Shown here in pieces: positions 1 through 8,759 of a DNA stretch of 45,366 bases. Origin of the DNA: an uncultured Myxococcales bacterium (lineage in GTDB: Bacteria; Myxococcota_A; UBA9042). The notes below the pieces were generated by a model. That model made no database searches and was not told the DNA's origin. It worked only from the letters and a program-made list of their open reading frames with translations. Both the position numbers and the translations under genes were made by a program. How positions within the stretch are numbered: the stretch's first letter is position 1; each line of letters starts with the position of its first letter. The stretch covers positions 1-45,366 of the forward strand of contig CAITYF010000195.1 of assembly GCA_903896545.1 (NCBI GenBank), read 5' to 3'.

Positions 1-89
1 AAACACGATTGTGCCTGCGAACCGGCATCTCTCTATTTTGTTGGCGATTCAGCGGTTCGGGGAGTTTGGGTCAGGTCTGCGGGAAATCG

Positions 90-761
90 CTACCGGGCAG
101 CCGCGTCCCATGCGGTGACCTCGCGAAGGAAAGTTGCGTGGAGCACTTCGCGGCGGATCACTTCCGCCATTTCATCGACGTCGCGGTACTCTGCCCAGCT
201 GACGCGAATCGTCCGAACGCGCTTCGAGATGTCGTATAAAAAGCGCTCGTATTCGTCGTACAGCGCTTGCAGGTACTCGAGCGAGATGCCCGATTCCACG
301 CCGCGCGCGCGCTCTTTGATGCGCTCCATCGCCAGTTCAGGCTTGACGTCGAGGTAAATAATCGCGCTCGGACGACACATGAAGTTGGACATGTGCTTGA
401 AGAGCTGCAAATACGTGCGGTAGTCGCGCGGCTCCATCAGCCCAGTTTCACTCAGCATTTTCGCGAAGATCGCGTCCTCGTAGATCGTCCGATCCTGAAT
501 CGCCGGGCGCCCGCGCCAGATGATCTCCTGGTGCTGCTGAAACCGCCGATTGAGCAGGTAGATCTGCGTCGCAAAACTGTAGCGCGCCGTGTCGCGGTAA
601 AAATCGGCGAGGTACTCGTTGTCCTCGACCGGCTCGTAGTAGACGTCCAGCCCCATGTGGCGACCGAGCGCCGTGGCCAGCGTCGACTTGCCCGCGCCAA
701 TAATCCCCGCGATGCCGATGAAAAGATTGTCGAGCGGCTGAGGCGTTTGCGTGTCCGTCAT
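90..761 (-). CDS. Deoxynucleoside kinase (dAK/dGK type)
   Basis: Probable cytosolic kinase that phosphorylates deoxyadenosine, deoxyguanosine or deoxycytidine for dNTP salvage. The 223-residue protein has a P-loop GIIGAGKST at about 19-27, an EPVEDN substrate-site motif near 43-48, a DRT motif (family DRS) at 90-92, and an Arg-rich LID (ERIKERARGVE) near 146-156 followed by the family pattern GIS.EYL..LYDEYE. Length is normal for the family. The ATG at 761 overlaps the stop of the upstream thymidine kinase by four bases (ATGA), so the two are almost certainly translationally coupled. Base preference cannot be settled from sequence alone. Family assignment is firm. Confidence 0.93.
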   Translation of the reverse strand: MTDTQTPQPLDNLFIGIAGIIGAGKSTLATALGRHMGLDVYYEPVEDNEYLADFYRDTARYSFATQIYLLNRRFQQHQEIIWRGRPAIQDRTIYEDAIFAKMLSETGLMEPRDYRTYLQLFKHMSNFMCRPSAIIYLDVKPELAMERIKERARGVESGISLEYLQALYDEYERFLYDISKRVRTIRVSWAEYRDVDEMAEVIRREVLHATFLREVTAWDAAAR

Positions 762-1390
762 TCTTTTTTGCTGCTCCGCTTGGGTGGTCGCAACGCCAGC
801 GCGCGCTCGTTGAGCAGCTCCATCTGACGATCTTCTTCAGGTTCAAAATGGCGACGGCAGCGCGCTTCATACCGGTCGGACGCGCCCAATTCGACGACCG
901 CGTCACCGCCTCTGATGCGCTGCGAACGGTTCGCCGGATCGCCGCAGACAGAGCAGACGGCGAGCAGCTTGGTCACGTACTCGCCCACCGCCATCAGTTC
1001 AGGCATCGGCGCGAACGGTCGCCCGCGGTAGTCCTGATCCAGTCCCGCAACGATGACGCGCTTGCCCTGATTGGCCAACTTGTTGCAGACCTCGACGATG
1101 CCGCCGTCGAAGAACTGCACTTCGTCGATGCCGATGACGACGGTCAAGTCGTGCACCTGGCTCAGAATCTCGCCAGAAGTCGCAACTGCGCGCGCCGTGA
1201 TGCGAAAGTCGCTGTGGCTGACGAGCTCCTGATCTGCGTAGCGCGTGTCCACTGCGGGTTTGAAGACCTGCACGCGCTGATGGGCAATGCGCGCCAGCCG
1301 CAGGCGCCGGATGAGCTCCTCGCTTTTGCCGCTGAACATGGAGCCGCAAATCACTTCCAGGCTGCCGGGCCGGTGGGGAAAAAACGCCAT
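758..1390 (-). CDS. tdk: Thymidine kinase (type II)
   Basis: Converts thymidine (and deoxyuridine) to the monophosphate using ATP; a cytosolic pyrimidine salvage enzyme. The 210-residue protein has the type II hallmarks: P-loop GSMFSGKSE at 16-24, the DEVQFF Walker-B/catalytic motif at 89-94, a lasso region around 155-175, and zinc ligands C146-x2-C149 and C178-x2-H181. The C-terminal tail is Lys/Arg-rich. It lies 27 bases downstream of the AgmX-like gene and overlaps the deoxynucleoside kinase start by four bases. That makes a two-enzyme deoxynucleoside salvage cassette. Confidence 0.95.
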   Translation of the reverse strand: MAFFPHRPGSLEVICGSMFSGKSEELIRRLRLARIAHQRVQVFKPAVDTRYADQELVSHSDFRITARAVATSGEILSQVHDLTVVIGIDEVQFFDGGIVEVCNKLANQGKRVIVAGLDQDYRGRPFAPMPELMAVGEYVTKLLAVCSVCGDPANRSQRIRGGDAVVELGASDRYEARCRRHFEPEEDRQMELLNERALALRPPKRSSKKE

Positions 1391-1417
1391 CAGGATCCGC
1401 CCGTTCTGCTGAAAAAA

Positions 1418-3607
1418 TTAGCCGCCGACGCCGTAGCGCACCGTGTACTTCTTGGCCGCGCCGCTCGACTGCGGGAACTGCAGCACCTTCACGGCCTCCG
1501 AGACGCACTTGCCGACCTGATCGCTCGCGTGCTTGCCCTGAACCTTGGAGCTCGCAACCGAGCCGTCCGAGTTCACCATGACCTGCACTTTGATCTGCTC
1601 TTCGCCGCCGTCCACGTCCGCGTACAGCATGTAGCAACGAATCACTTTTTGCGAAGCGCGCGCAGCCACGGCGTCGACCTGACCCTGCGACAAAGGCGGG
1701 CCGTCCTTCTCTTCCTTCTTCGCGGGCTCAGGCTCCGGTGCAGCCGGCTTCCCGGCATCCTTGCCCTTGTTGCGCTTCGCCAGGATCGCGTCGATTTCGT
1801 CGTCGTCAGCCGCCGGCTTGCTGCCCTTCTTCGCCGCTTCCGCAGCCTTGGCCGCCTCCGCTTTGTCCGCAGCCGCCCTCTTCGCCGCGTCAGCCTTGTC
1901 CGCAGCCGCTTTCTTCGCGGCGTCCGCCTTCGCCGCCTTGTCCGCCTTGGCGGCCGCAGCCTTCTCGGCCACTGCCTTCTTTTCGGCCTTGGCTTTCTCG
2001 GCCTTCTCGGCCTTGGCAGCAGCTTTCTTCTCCTCGGCCACCTTCTTGGCATCAGCCTTCTTGTCCTCGGCCGACTTCTTCTTGCTGACCGCCTCTTTCT
2101 CCTTTTCCTTCTCGGCCTTGGCCTTCTCGGCGGCCGCCTTCTTTTCAGCTTCCTTGGCTTCCGCAGCCTTCTTTTCCGCAGCCTTCTTCTCGGCTTCCTT
2201 GACCTCTGCCGCCTTCGCATCCGCGGCTTTTTTCTCCGCGGCTTTGGCGTCAGCCGCCTTCTTCTCAGCGTCCTTGGCGTCCGCGGCTTTGGCTTCTGCT
2301 GCCTTCGCTTCGGCCGCCTTGGTCTCCGCAGCGGCCTTTTCAGCAGCGGCGTTGGCCTCGACGTTCACGGCGGCGGCGGCGTCAGCAACCACGTCAGCAG
2401 CGCTGGCGACGGCCGCATCTGCAGCGGGAGCGGCAACAACCGTTGGAGACGGCGCAGTCGGCGGAGGAACGGGCGCGGGCGTTGGCTCAGCCGCTGCGGT
2501 CGCAACAGCAGGTGTGGGCTCGGCTGCGGGCGCCGCTGGGGCGGTCGAGTCGCCGCCACCGCGCACGGCGAAGATGCCGACGACGCCAGCGACAACCGCC
2601 ACTGAAATACCGACGAGCAGGCCAGATCCGCCAGATTTCTTTGCCGCCGCGGCGGCAGGCTTGGCGGCGGCGGTCTTCGCGGCGGGCTCGGCGGCCTTGG
2701 GCGGCACGACTGGCGTCGGCTTGTTCGCCTTGGCGTCGGTCTTCGCCGGCGCAGCTTTGCCGGAATCCGGCTTGGCGGGCGCGGCAGCAGCGGGTTTCGC
2801 GGGTTCAGCGGCTTTCTTGGCCGGCTCCGGCGCAACTTCGACCTTCGGCGTCTCCGTCTTCGCCACGCCAATCTTGATGTTGTCCCGGCTCACGGAGCGC
2901 GCGACGGCCAGACCGCTCGTCGGCGAGGTCGTTTCACGCGGCGGCAGCGCGGGCGCGATTGCGCTCACATCCGCGGCTTCTGGAATGCTCGGCGGCAGCT
3001 CAGGCGCGATCTCCGCAGCGGCGATCGGCGGCGGGACCTCTTCTGTGGGAACAGCCGGCGGCTCTTCAGCCGGCAGTACGGGAGGAACTGCGACCGACTC
3101 CTTGACCGGCGCTTCTGGCGTCTGGTTGTCGAGCTTGACCAGCAGTTCGATCATCGCAGACGACAGTTCCAGCGTCTGTGCGCGGCGCGGCGCACGTCCA
3201 TGAACGCCCGCGGCCCCGGTCGCCGGCGAACCAGCGACAAGATCGTCAAACGGCGCCACGGAGCGAACTGGCTTCCACGCTTCAAAACCCTTGCGCCACA
3301 CCAGATCTTCGGGTCCGAGGCGACCGGCCATGATGTGATCGGACACTTCCGCCTGGGTCAGCGGACCGACTTGCTTGCCGTCCAAGCCCGCGAACCACAC
3401 TTGCGGCGGCGCTGCGGGTGTAGACATCGCCTCGCTCAGCGCAAACGGCAGCGTCGTGCGACCCGCTTCGTCGGCCGTCTCCACGCCGCGCACGCGAATT
3501 TCCGCGCCGCAACGTTTGCAGTTGATCTTGAAGATCCTGTTCTTGCCTTGGATCTTCTCGTCAGGAAGCCGGTAGCTTGCGTTGCAGGCTGGGCACGTAA
3601 TCTTCAT
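1418..3607 (-). CDS. Zinc-ribbon/GYF_2/TM protein with AgmX/PglI-like C-terminus
   Basis: A 729-residue modular protein. An MJ0042-type zinc ribbon has C5, C8, C30 and C33. A GYF_2-like domain follows (WFAGLDGKQVGPLTQAEV, about 69-122). Next come a Pro/Ala-rich linker, one transmembrane helix at about 329-348, a very long Ala/Lys/Glu-rich segment (about 420-640) likely to form an extended helix across the periplasm, and a C-terminal domain (about 640-729). In that domain RCYMLYADVDGG..I.V.V.V and SDGSV resemble the AgmX/PglI or TonB-type C-terminus of myxobacterial motility and secretion proteins. It is probably an inner-membrane protein reaching towards the outer membrane. Function is inferred; a role in gliding or secretion is plausible but unproven. 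Confidence 0.8.
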   Translation of the reverse strand: MKITCPACNASYRLPDEKIQGKNRIFKINCKRCGAEIRVRGVETADEAGRTTLPFALSEAMSTPAAPPQVWFAGLDGKQVGPLTQAEVSDHIMAGRLGPEDLVWRKGFEAWKPVRSVAPFDDLVAGSPATGAAGVHGRAPRRAQTLELSSAMIELLVKLDNQTPEAPVKESVAVPPVLPAEEPPAVPTEEVPPPIAAAEIAPELPPSIPEAADVSAIAPALPPRETTSPTSGLAVARSVSRDNIKIGVAKTETPKVEVAPEPAKKAAEPAKPAAAAPAKPDSGKAAPAKTDAKANKPTPVVPPKAAEPAAKTAAAKPAAAAAKKSGGSGLLVGISVAVVAGVVGIFAVRGGGDSTAPAAPAAEPTPAVATAAAEPTPAPVPPPTAPSPTVVAAPAADAAVASAADVVADAAAAVNVEANAAAEKAAAETKAAEAKAAEAKAADAKDAEKKAADAKAAEKKAADAKAAEVKEAEKKAAEKKAAEAKEAEKKAAAEKAKAEKEKEKEAVSKKKSAEDKKADAKKVAEEKKAAAKAEKAEKAKAEKKAVAEKAAAAKADKAAKADAAKKAAADKADAAKRAAADKAEAAKAAEAAKKGSKPAADDDEIDAILAKRNKGKDAGKPAAPEPEPAKKEEKDGPPLSQGQVDAVAARASQKVIRCYMLYADVDGGEEQIKVQVMVNSDGSVASSKVQGKHASDQVGKCVSEAVKVLQFPQSSGAAKKYTVRYGVGG

Positions 3608-3666
3608 GGATGTTCCTGCTGCGAGGGAGAACGACCGGAGTCGGGCGCGTACACAAGCCCGCGATA

Positions 3667-4077
3667 CTAACTGCTTGGCGCTTCACTCGCAACGGTCCGT
3701 TGCATCGCTTGGGCCAAGAGTTCAGCGCAGGCTTGCGTGTCGGGCGGCGGGACAAAACGCCGGACGGCTTCCAACAAAATGGCCACGTCATCGATCAAGT
3801 GGGCGTGCAGCGGCTGCCGCGAGGCCCAGCGCAGGTAGGTCTCCAGTTCGCCTGCATCGTTTTGCACCAGTGCGTTGTGCAAATGTCGCGTGTGCGCGTC
3901 CAGATCACGGCGCGCGTGGGCGAGGTGCTGCGTTCCGCGCTGTGCGCGCAGGTGTGGATGCCGCGCTGTAAGCGCGCCAGCCGCCCAGTCCAGGAGCTCC
4001 GATCGAACGGCCTCCAAGGCCACCGCCGCTGCCGGTTGGCCGGCGTCTTCGGTCAAAAAATCCAGATCGTCATCCAT
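3667..4077 (-). CDS. Small all-helical protein of unknown function
   Basis: A 136-residue acidic, helical protein. The reading frame is open further upstream, but the ATG at 4077 is preferred because CCTGAGGAC lies just before it and the upstream extension is rich in Cys/Pro/His with no domain. The stretch HTRHLHNALVQNDAGELETY followed by LRWA recalls the helical domain in front of some cobalamin-binding or sensory proteins, but this is only a pattern resemblance. It lies 59 bases upstream of the AgmX-like gene on the same strand and may be the first gene of that operon. No catalytic motif is visible. Confidence 0.65.
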   Translation of the reverse strand: MDDDLDFLTEDAGQPAAAVALEAVRSELLDWAAGALTARHPHLRAQRGTQHLAHARRDLDAHTRHLHNALVQNDAGELETYLRWASRQPLHAHLIDDVAILLEAVRRFVPPPDTQACAELLAQAMQRTVASEAPSS

Positions 4078-4143
4078 CGTTCCGTCCTCAGGCACCGATG
4101 GTTGTTGAAACACGCCGCCGTGACAAGTCCGATGCTGCGGGAG

Positions 4144-4172
4144 TTGACGCGATCCGGGCAGGGCGGTACAGG
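4144..4172 (+). promoter_or_regulatory. Candidate sigma-70-type promoter for the lipid kinase
   Basis: TTGACG at 4144-4149 and TACAGG at 4167-4172 are separated by 17 bases, within the 131-base divergent gap. The -35 matches the consensus at five of six positions, the -10 at three of six. It lies 37 bases before the lipid-kinase ATG. Sequence resemblance only. Confidence 0.3.
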
Positions 4173-4208
4173 GAGTTCCGACGCACCTGTGCGGTCCCAA
4201 GGGAACTC

Positions 4209-5168
4209 ATGTTCGCAGCGCTCCTCAATCCTCAGGCCGCTCACACCCACACGTTGGACTTGCGCGCCGCGCTGGAAGCGGCAGGTCCGCGGATGCGTCT
4301 GACGATCGCGCACCACCCGGACATGATCGACGATCTCATCGCGGACTTGCAGGCGAACCCGGTCGAGCTGCTGTTTGTGGTGGGCGGCGATGGCACGGTC
4401 ACGCAGCTGCTCACGCGCGCCGCCCGAGCGGGATTTCTGGAAGGGCTGCCGCCGATCCTGGTGCTGCCAGTGGGGCGCCTGCACACGATCGCTTCCGTCG
4501 TGACCGGCACCGAGAATCCCGCCAAGATGTTCTCGCATATGCTGTTCTCTTGGGGCAAAGGCGTGCGTCGCATCCGCCGCGTTCCGGTGATTCGGGCGAA
4601 AATCGGCGATCTGCCCGAAGCCTGGGGCTTGACCGCGAGTCTGGGTGCGCCGGGCCGCCTGCACCGCGACATCCGTGCGCAAAAGTTGGGCGCGCAGATG
4701 GGGCTGGCGGGGCTGTTGGCCAAGGTCGCCGTGCAGCCGTTCGAGCTGGATCGCTTTGAGGCCGTTGTCGGGCCGTTTGAAGCAGAACCGGAGCCGTTGA
4801 CGCTGCCGGGCTTCACCGCGGGGGTGATGAGCGCGCTGCCGAGTTTTTTTGGCATGGTGGCGCCGTTTCCCGGCGTGGATGGCCTGGCGACCCACGGTGT
4901 TCACGCGGTGTTCTCCGAGTTGGGCCCGATGGCGACGCAGGCGAGTCTGCCAGGGCTACTCCTCGGTCGCATGGGCCTGCCGCACGTGTGGCACGGCAGC
5001 CTGACGCGGCTGGCCTGGCGTAACGGCGATGTGCCCGATGTGGTCGTTCTGGACGGCGAGGATCTCATCGTTGCGCCGCGCGCGCAGGTGGAACTGAGTG
5101 TCGGGGCGCGCGTTCGCTTCGTCGTGTGGCGCGATTTGCCGCTGCCGATTGCGGCCAATCAGCCCTAA
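4209..5168 (+). CDS. Diacylglycerol-kinase-family lipid kinase
   Basis: Expected to phosphorylate a lipid or sphingoid-like substrate with ATP at the membrane surface. The 319-residue protein has the DAGK catalytic motif GGDGT at 59-63. The second nucleotide-loop motif, normally LPxGTxNDxA, reads LPVGRLHTIA at 86-95, so the Gly-Thr and Asn-Asp positions are altered. The C-terminal half has a beta-rich region ending in LDGEDLIVAP, as in the YegS/DgkB group. The ATG at 4209 is chosen because AAGGGAA precedes it; an earlier in-frame start at 4098 has no good ribosome binding site. Substrate and activity are uncertain because of the altered loop. Confidence 0.78.
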   Translation: MFAALLNPQAAHTHTLDLRAALEAAGPRMRLTIAHHPDMIDDLIADLQANPVELLFVVGGDGTVTQLLTRAARAGFLEGLPPILVLPVGRLHTIASVVTGTENPAKMFSHMLFSWGKGVRRIRRVPVIRAKIGDLPEAWGLTASLGAPGRLHRDIRAQKLGAQMGLAGLLAKVAVQPFELDRFEAVVGPFEAEPEPLTLPGFTAGVMSALPSFFGMVAPFPGVDGLATHGVHAVFSELGPMATQASLPGLLLGRMGLPHVWHGSLTRLAWRNGDVPDVVVLDGEDLIVAPRAQVELSVGARVRFVVWRDLPLPIAANQP

Positions 5169-5291
5169 ACCCATCGAGCGCGCTCAGGCACGGAATCCTT
5201 GACTTCGCGGGGGCGTGTTTCCGACGGAAACGGTTGCGCTTCCCTGCGACACCCCGCGGCGAATCGAGGGTAGTCGGCGACAACCGTTCGC

Positions 5292-6191
5292 CTACGATTT
5301 GGCAGTGCCCGGACGTGCTGTGGGGGCTGGTGAAACCGGCCAGCCCGCCACGCTTCCCGTGAACTGCCGCATCGCCAGCGTCAGCGTCCGCTCCCAGCCA
5401 TTTGGCAACTGCTTCAGGCGGGCCTCCCGCGCGGCAAGTCCGGTCGCAATCAGCTTCTCAGTCTCCATCCGAACGTGTGCCTGCAGCGCGTGGACGACGG
5501 TCTCATCGTCCGCGGCGGTCGGATCCGTGGGCACCGGGATCGGCGCGCCCGCCAGGAAGTGCAGTTGTTGCGGCAACGGTAGCGGTCCCATACCGAAATA
5601 GAGCGGTAGCAAGTATTTCTCACCCAACAGCCGCACAATCAGCTGCCCCAGCGGTGTTTGGCGCACCGTGTCGCCATCGACGATCTGACGGTACGTCTCG
5701 TCAATGCCGATGATCGCCATGGGCACAATCGCCGCCTGCGCGCGAATCGCCGACCGCACAAAGCCGTAGCGACCGTCCCAGTACAGCTTGTACCGGTCGC
5801 GCGTCGGGGCCAGCGCTTCACGCGCACCGCCGGGACATGTGTAGGTCAGCTCGCCGCGCGACAGCAGCCGATGCGCGACGATCGGCGTGCCTTCGCAGAC
5901 GCCCATGCCAATCAGGACTTCGCGCACGGGCGGGACCACAAAAAGCACGTGGTCTGAAAACGAGCGCAGCGGGCGCCCCGCGATCTCGTGAGCGCCCAAC
6001 TGTAGAAATGGCAACTCGTGGCCAAAAAGCCCGTGGTTGGCGACGATCAGCATGCCTTGGCGCGATCGCAGGCCCTCAAAACCGGTGTAGATCGGCCGGA
6101 AATACGGGCGCATCAGCCGCGCAAACGCCAGAAGCCGCGCGTAGGCGCGCGGGTCGAGCTGCCAGTCGTGTCGGTCCGGGTGGTAGGGCAT
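5292..6191 (-). CDS. DGAT2/TMEM68-like acyltransferase
   Basis: Likely membrane-associated O-acyltransferase in lipid or wax/triacylglycerol-type synthesis. The 299-residue protein has an acyltransferase block NHGLFGHEL at 52-60, with the catalytic His followed by an acidic residue (Glu instead of the more common Asp). It also has the PGGAREAL motif at 120-127, typical of the DGAT2/TMEM68/phytyl-ester-synthase-like branch rather than classic PlsC. Hydrophobic segments occur around 45-52 and 82-96. It lies 3 bases downstream of the metallophosphoesterase gene, so the two are co-transcribed. The acyl acceptor cannot be told from sequence. Confidence 0.83.
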   Translation of the reverse strand: MPYHPDRHDWQLDPRAYARLLAFARLMRPYFRPIYTGFEGLRSRQGMLIVANHGLFGHELPFLQLGAHEIAGRPLRSFSDHVLFVVPPVREVLIGMGVCEGTPIVAHRLLSRGELTYTCPGGAREALAPTRDRYKLYWDGRYGFVRSAIRAQAAIVPMAIIGIDETYRQIVDGDTVRQTPLGQLIVRLLGEKYLLPLYFGMGPLPLPQQLHFLAGAPIPVPTDPTAADDETVVHALQAHVRMETEKLIATGLAAREARLKQLPNGWERTLTLAMRQFTGSVAGWPVSPAPTARPGTAKS

Positions 6192-6194
6192 GGG

Positions 6195-6923
6195 CTACGC
6201 GTACGCCGCGAGCAGCATGGCGCGCATCGGGTTTTCACTGGCCGCAATCGCCGCACGCACACGGTCGAGATCTACAGCGACCCGCCGCAAGGCGACGCCG
6301 ACCTGACCACGCTCAGCGCTGACGATGGCGTACTCGGCGTGGCGCAGCACTTGCGGGGCCTTGCCAAACGCGTACTCCAGGAACGGCATGCCAACGCTGC
6401 CCGGATTCACAACCAGCTTGCCGCGGTGCTGCCGCAGCATTTGGAGGTGCGTGTGCCCGCCCGCGAGGACCGTCGCTTCGGAGCCTTCCAGCATCACGTC
6501 GAGCGTTTCCGGCGGCGTCGTCGACAAAATATCGACCATGTTGGACTGCGGCGTCCCGTGGTAGAGCTGCAAGGTGTAATCCCCGCCCAACCCGACGATC
6601 TGTCCCGGCAGAAATGCTTGAATAAACGCCAAGTGCGCTTCGCTGAGCTGGGCGCGGCACCAGTCGACCGCAGCGACGATGGCGGGATTCTCCGAGTAGC
6701 GGTGGATCAAGTCCGCGTCCAGCATGAACGAGTCGTGGTTGCCCAGGATGCAAATCGCGCCGACGTCACGCACGCGGTCGAGCACTTCACACGGCTGCGG
6801 CCCCAAGGTGGCGACGTCGCCCAAACAAGCGATCCGATCGACGCCTTCGTGCGCGATGTCCGCGAGCACGGCGTCCAGCGCGGTCAGGTTGCCATGGAGG
6901 TCTGAGATCAGGGCAATGCGCAT
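6195..6923 (-). CDS. Calcineurin-like metallophosphoesterase
   Basis: A 242-residue binuclear-metal phosphoesterase of the YfcE/MJ0936-like group. All metal motifs are present: D8-x-H10 (SDLHGN), GDVATLGP near 35, GNHDS near 61-65, and the C-terminal GGHTHLQM. Such enzymes hydrolyse phosphodiesters or phosphomonoesters in the cytosol; the substrate is not predictable. It lies head-to-head with the LhgO-like gene across 378 bases and directly upstream of the acyltransferase (3-base gap). The shared transcript suggests, but does not prove, a link to lipid metabolism. Confidence 0.88.
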   Translation of the reverse strand: MRIALISDLHGNLTALDAVLADIAHEGVDRIACLGDVATLGPQPCEVLDRVRDVGAICILGNHDSFMLDADLIHRYSENPAIVAAVDWCRAQLSEAHLAFIQAFLPGQIVGLGGDYTLQLYHGTPQSNMVDILSTTPPETLDVMLEGSEATVLAGGHTHLQMLRQHRGKLVVNPGSVGMPFLEYAFGKAPQVLRHAEYAIVSAERGQVGVALRRVAVDLDRVRAAIAASENPMRAMLLAAYA

Positions 6924-7301
6924 GGCGGCTCCGCGAGTAGCGCCGCAAGGGTGGCAAAAAGCGGGTCAGAGGGCAAGGTCAGGGTGCGAGCATGCAGCCG
7001 TCAGAGCAGCCGGGACCGCTGCACGGGGCGGCGCAAACACGACCCACGCGGGGCAAACTAGCTTACTGTGTCCTTCATGCGCGACTCCGACTGCGACGCT
7101 CAGCGCCTCGAGAAAGATGTTGCTCCGCTCACCTCACAAGTCAATCAGCGCGTTTGCCGTCTGTGGACACGGGGCGGTGATGGCGCGAAACTGCCGTGGT
7201 CTCGCAGTTCGCTGACGCGGCGGACGGTCGAGCGTGCAGAGCCGTCCGAATCCACGCAGTGCTTGCGTTTGGCCCAGAACTCGAATGAGGACCCTCTGAC
7301 C
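6924..7301. other. 378-base divergent intergenic region
   Basis: Lies between the metallophosphoesterase (minus) and the LhgO-like gene (plus) and should hold both promoters. The only clear structure is a 7-bp inverted repeat, CGGACGG at 7221-7227 and CCGTCCG at 7242-7248, 53 bases before the LhgO-like start. The plus frame stays open from 7068 but shows no domain and no ribosome binding site, so it is read as non-coding. Confidence 0.5.
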
Positions 7302-8396
7302 ATGCGAGTGGCAATCATCGGTGCTGGCGTTGTGGGCTTGGCGGTTGCGGACGCGCTGAGTCAGCATGGCCACGTCGTGTGGGTGCTGGAAAAGAACGCG
7401 CAAATCGGCGAGGAAACCTCCAGTCGCAATAGTGAGGTTGTGCACGCGGGGCTGTACTACCCGGCGGACTCGATGAAAGCGCGGCTGTGCGTGGAGGGCA
7501 GGGCGCGGCTGTTGGCGTTCTGTGTCCGAGAAGGCGTGGCGCATCGGACTTGCGGGAAGCTGCTTGTGGCCGCGGAAACCGTTGAGATGGCGGCGCTGGA
7601 TGCGCTGGATGTGCGAGCACGAGCGAACGGCGCAGAACCGCTGGTGCCGTTGTCAGGTGTTGAAATTCACCGGCGGTGGCCGGAACTGCGCGCGGTGGCT
7701 GGGCTACTGTCCACGGGAACTGCGATCATCGACAGCCATGGTCTGATGGCGCGCTTGCGGCAGCGAGCTGAGGCGGCTGGCACGCACGTGCTCTTGCGCC
7801 ATCGCGTTCAAGCGGTGACACGCACGGCAGATTGGAACCTGACGGTGACCCAGCCCAACGGCGAAGATACCGGACTGCAGGTCGACAAGGTCGTGAACGC
7901 CGCCGGGCTCTGGGCGGACGCCGTCGCTACGCTGCCGGGGCACGATCCGCTGCTACCGAAGCAAGTGCTCGTCAAGGGCAACTACTTCCGCGTCTCCGGT
8001 CCGCCGCCGGCTGACGTGCTCGTCTACCCGGTTCCTTCGCCAGCGCTGGTCGGGCTCGGAACGCACCTCACGCTGGACCTGAACGGCAATGCTCGTTTGG
8101 GGCCAGACGTGGAGCCTGCGCGGGACCGCCACGACTACACCGTCGACGTCGCTCGCCTACAGCAGTTTCTCGACGCAGCGCGACGGTTTTGGCCGAACCT
8201 GACCGCGGATCGTCTGCACCCAGCCTACGCGGGGATTCGTCCGAAGCTCGTGGGTGACGGCGTACAGGACTTCCTGATTCGTGAGGGGAGTCTACATGGC
8301 AGGCCAGGCTGGGTGGACCTTTTGGGCATCGAGTCGCCCGGTTTGACGGCGAGTTTGGCGATTGGCGCTGAAATCGCCCGTGAATTTGGCCGCTAG
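7302..8396 (+). CDS. lhgO: L-2-hydroxyglutarate oxidase-like FAD enzyme
   Basis: Probably oxidises L-2-hydroxyglutarate (or a related 2-hydroxy acid) to the 2-oxo acid, passing electrons through FAD to the respiratory chain. The 364-residue protein has an N-terminal dinucleotide-binding motif GAGVVG at 8-13, the family sequence SSRNSEVVHAGLYYP near 44-58, a GxxNAAGLWAD-type motif (VVNAAGLWAD), and the C-terminal block GIESPGLTASLAIG. These are all hallmarks of the DAO/LhgO group. The ATG at 7302 is chosen because the Rossmann strand begins immediately after it. The gene stands alone; a nearby inverted repeat (7221-7248) could serve in its control. Confidence 0.88.
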   Translation: MRVAIIGAGVVGLAVADALSQHGHVVWVLEKNAQIGEETSSRNSEVVHAGLYYPADSMKARLCVEGRARLLAFCVREGVAHRTCGKLLVAAETVEMAALDALDVRARANGAEPLVPLSGVEIHRRWPELRAVAGLLSTGTAIIDSHGLMARLRQRAEAAGTHVLLRHRVQAVTRTADWNLTVTQPNGEDTGLQVDKVVNAAGLWADAVATLPGHDPLLPKQVLVKGNYFRVSGPPPADVLVYPVPSPALVGLGTHLTLDLNGNARLGPDVEPARDRHDYTVDVARLQQFLDAARRFWPNLTADRLHPAYAGIRPKLVGDGVQDFLIREGSLHGRPGWVDLLGIESPGLTASLAIGAEIAREFGR

Positions 8397-8411
8397 TGCC
8401 TGGTCTGCCTG

Positions 8412-8663
8412 CTATTTCCCGCCCATCCGCAGCGCCGTCCCCAGCACCAGCGCGTGACCGGCGAACGTCGCCGTCAACGCGTCACCAATCGTCACACCGT
8501 ACAAGTAACCCGACGAGACCGCCCAGGCCAGCGTGGTCAGACCGCCGACCACCGTCACGAAGGCCATGCCGGAAAGCAGCTGCTCCCGGCTGACGCTCGA
8601 CGTGCGCTGGGTCTCTTCGCGCGGGATAATCGAGGCAATCGGGCTGTTGTTCGTCGTGGTCAT
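8412..8663 (-). CDS. Small two-helix membrane protein, candidate ECF target
   Basis: An 83-residue protein of no recognised family. The Thr/Asn/Ser-rich N-terminus is followed by two predicted transmembrane helices at about 31-50 and 58-77, ending in a short basic tail. The ATG at 8663 is chosen because GGAGACGACT precedes it; an in-frame ATG 25 codons upstream has no ribosome binding site. The gene is divergent from the ECF sigma factor gene. A site matching the module's putative sigma motif (TGTAAC, 16 bases, CGT) lies about 100 bases upstream on the correct strand, so it may be a target of that sigma factor. Confidence 0.7.
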   Translation of the reverse strand: MTTTNNSPIASIIPREETQRTSSVSREQLLSGMAFVTVVGGLTTLAWAVSSGYLYGVTIGDALTATFAGHALVLGTALRMGGK

Positions 8664-8759
8664 AGTCGTCTCCGTGGCCGGCGTGGCGGCCAGTAGCTGC
8701 GCGGGGCGCAGGTGAAAGTCGTCTTCAGTGTCTCCCATCTGGGCTGGACATTGAGGTAC

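Noticed and set aside
848..3203. Long plus-strand open frames opposite the AgmX-like gene
   Set aside because: They mirror the Ala/Lys-rich coding repeat on the minus strand and translate to low-complexity Ala/Ser/Phe or Arg-rich sequence with no domain.
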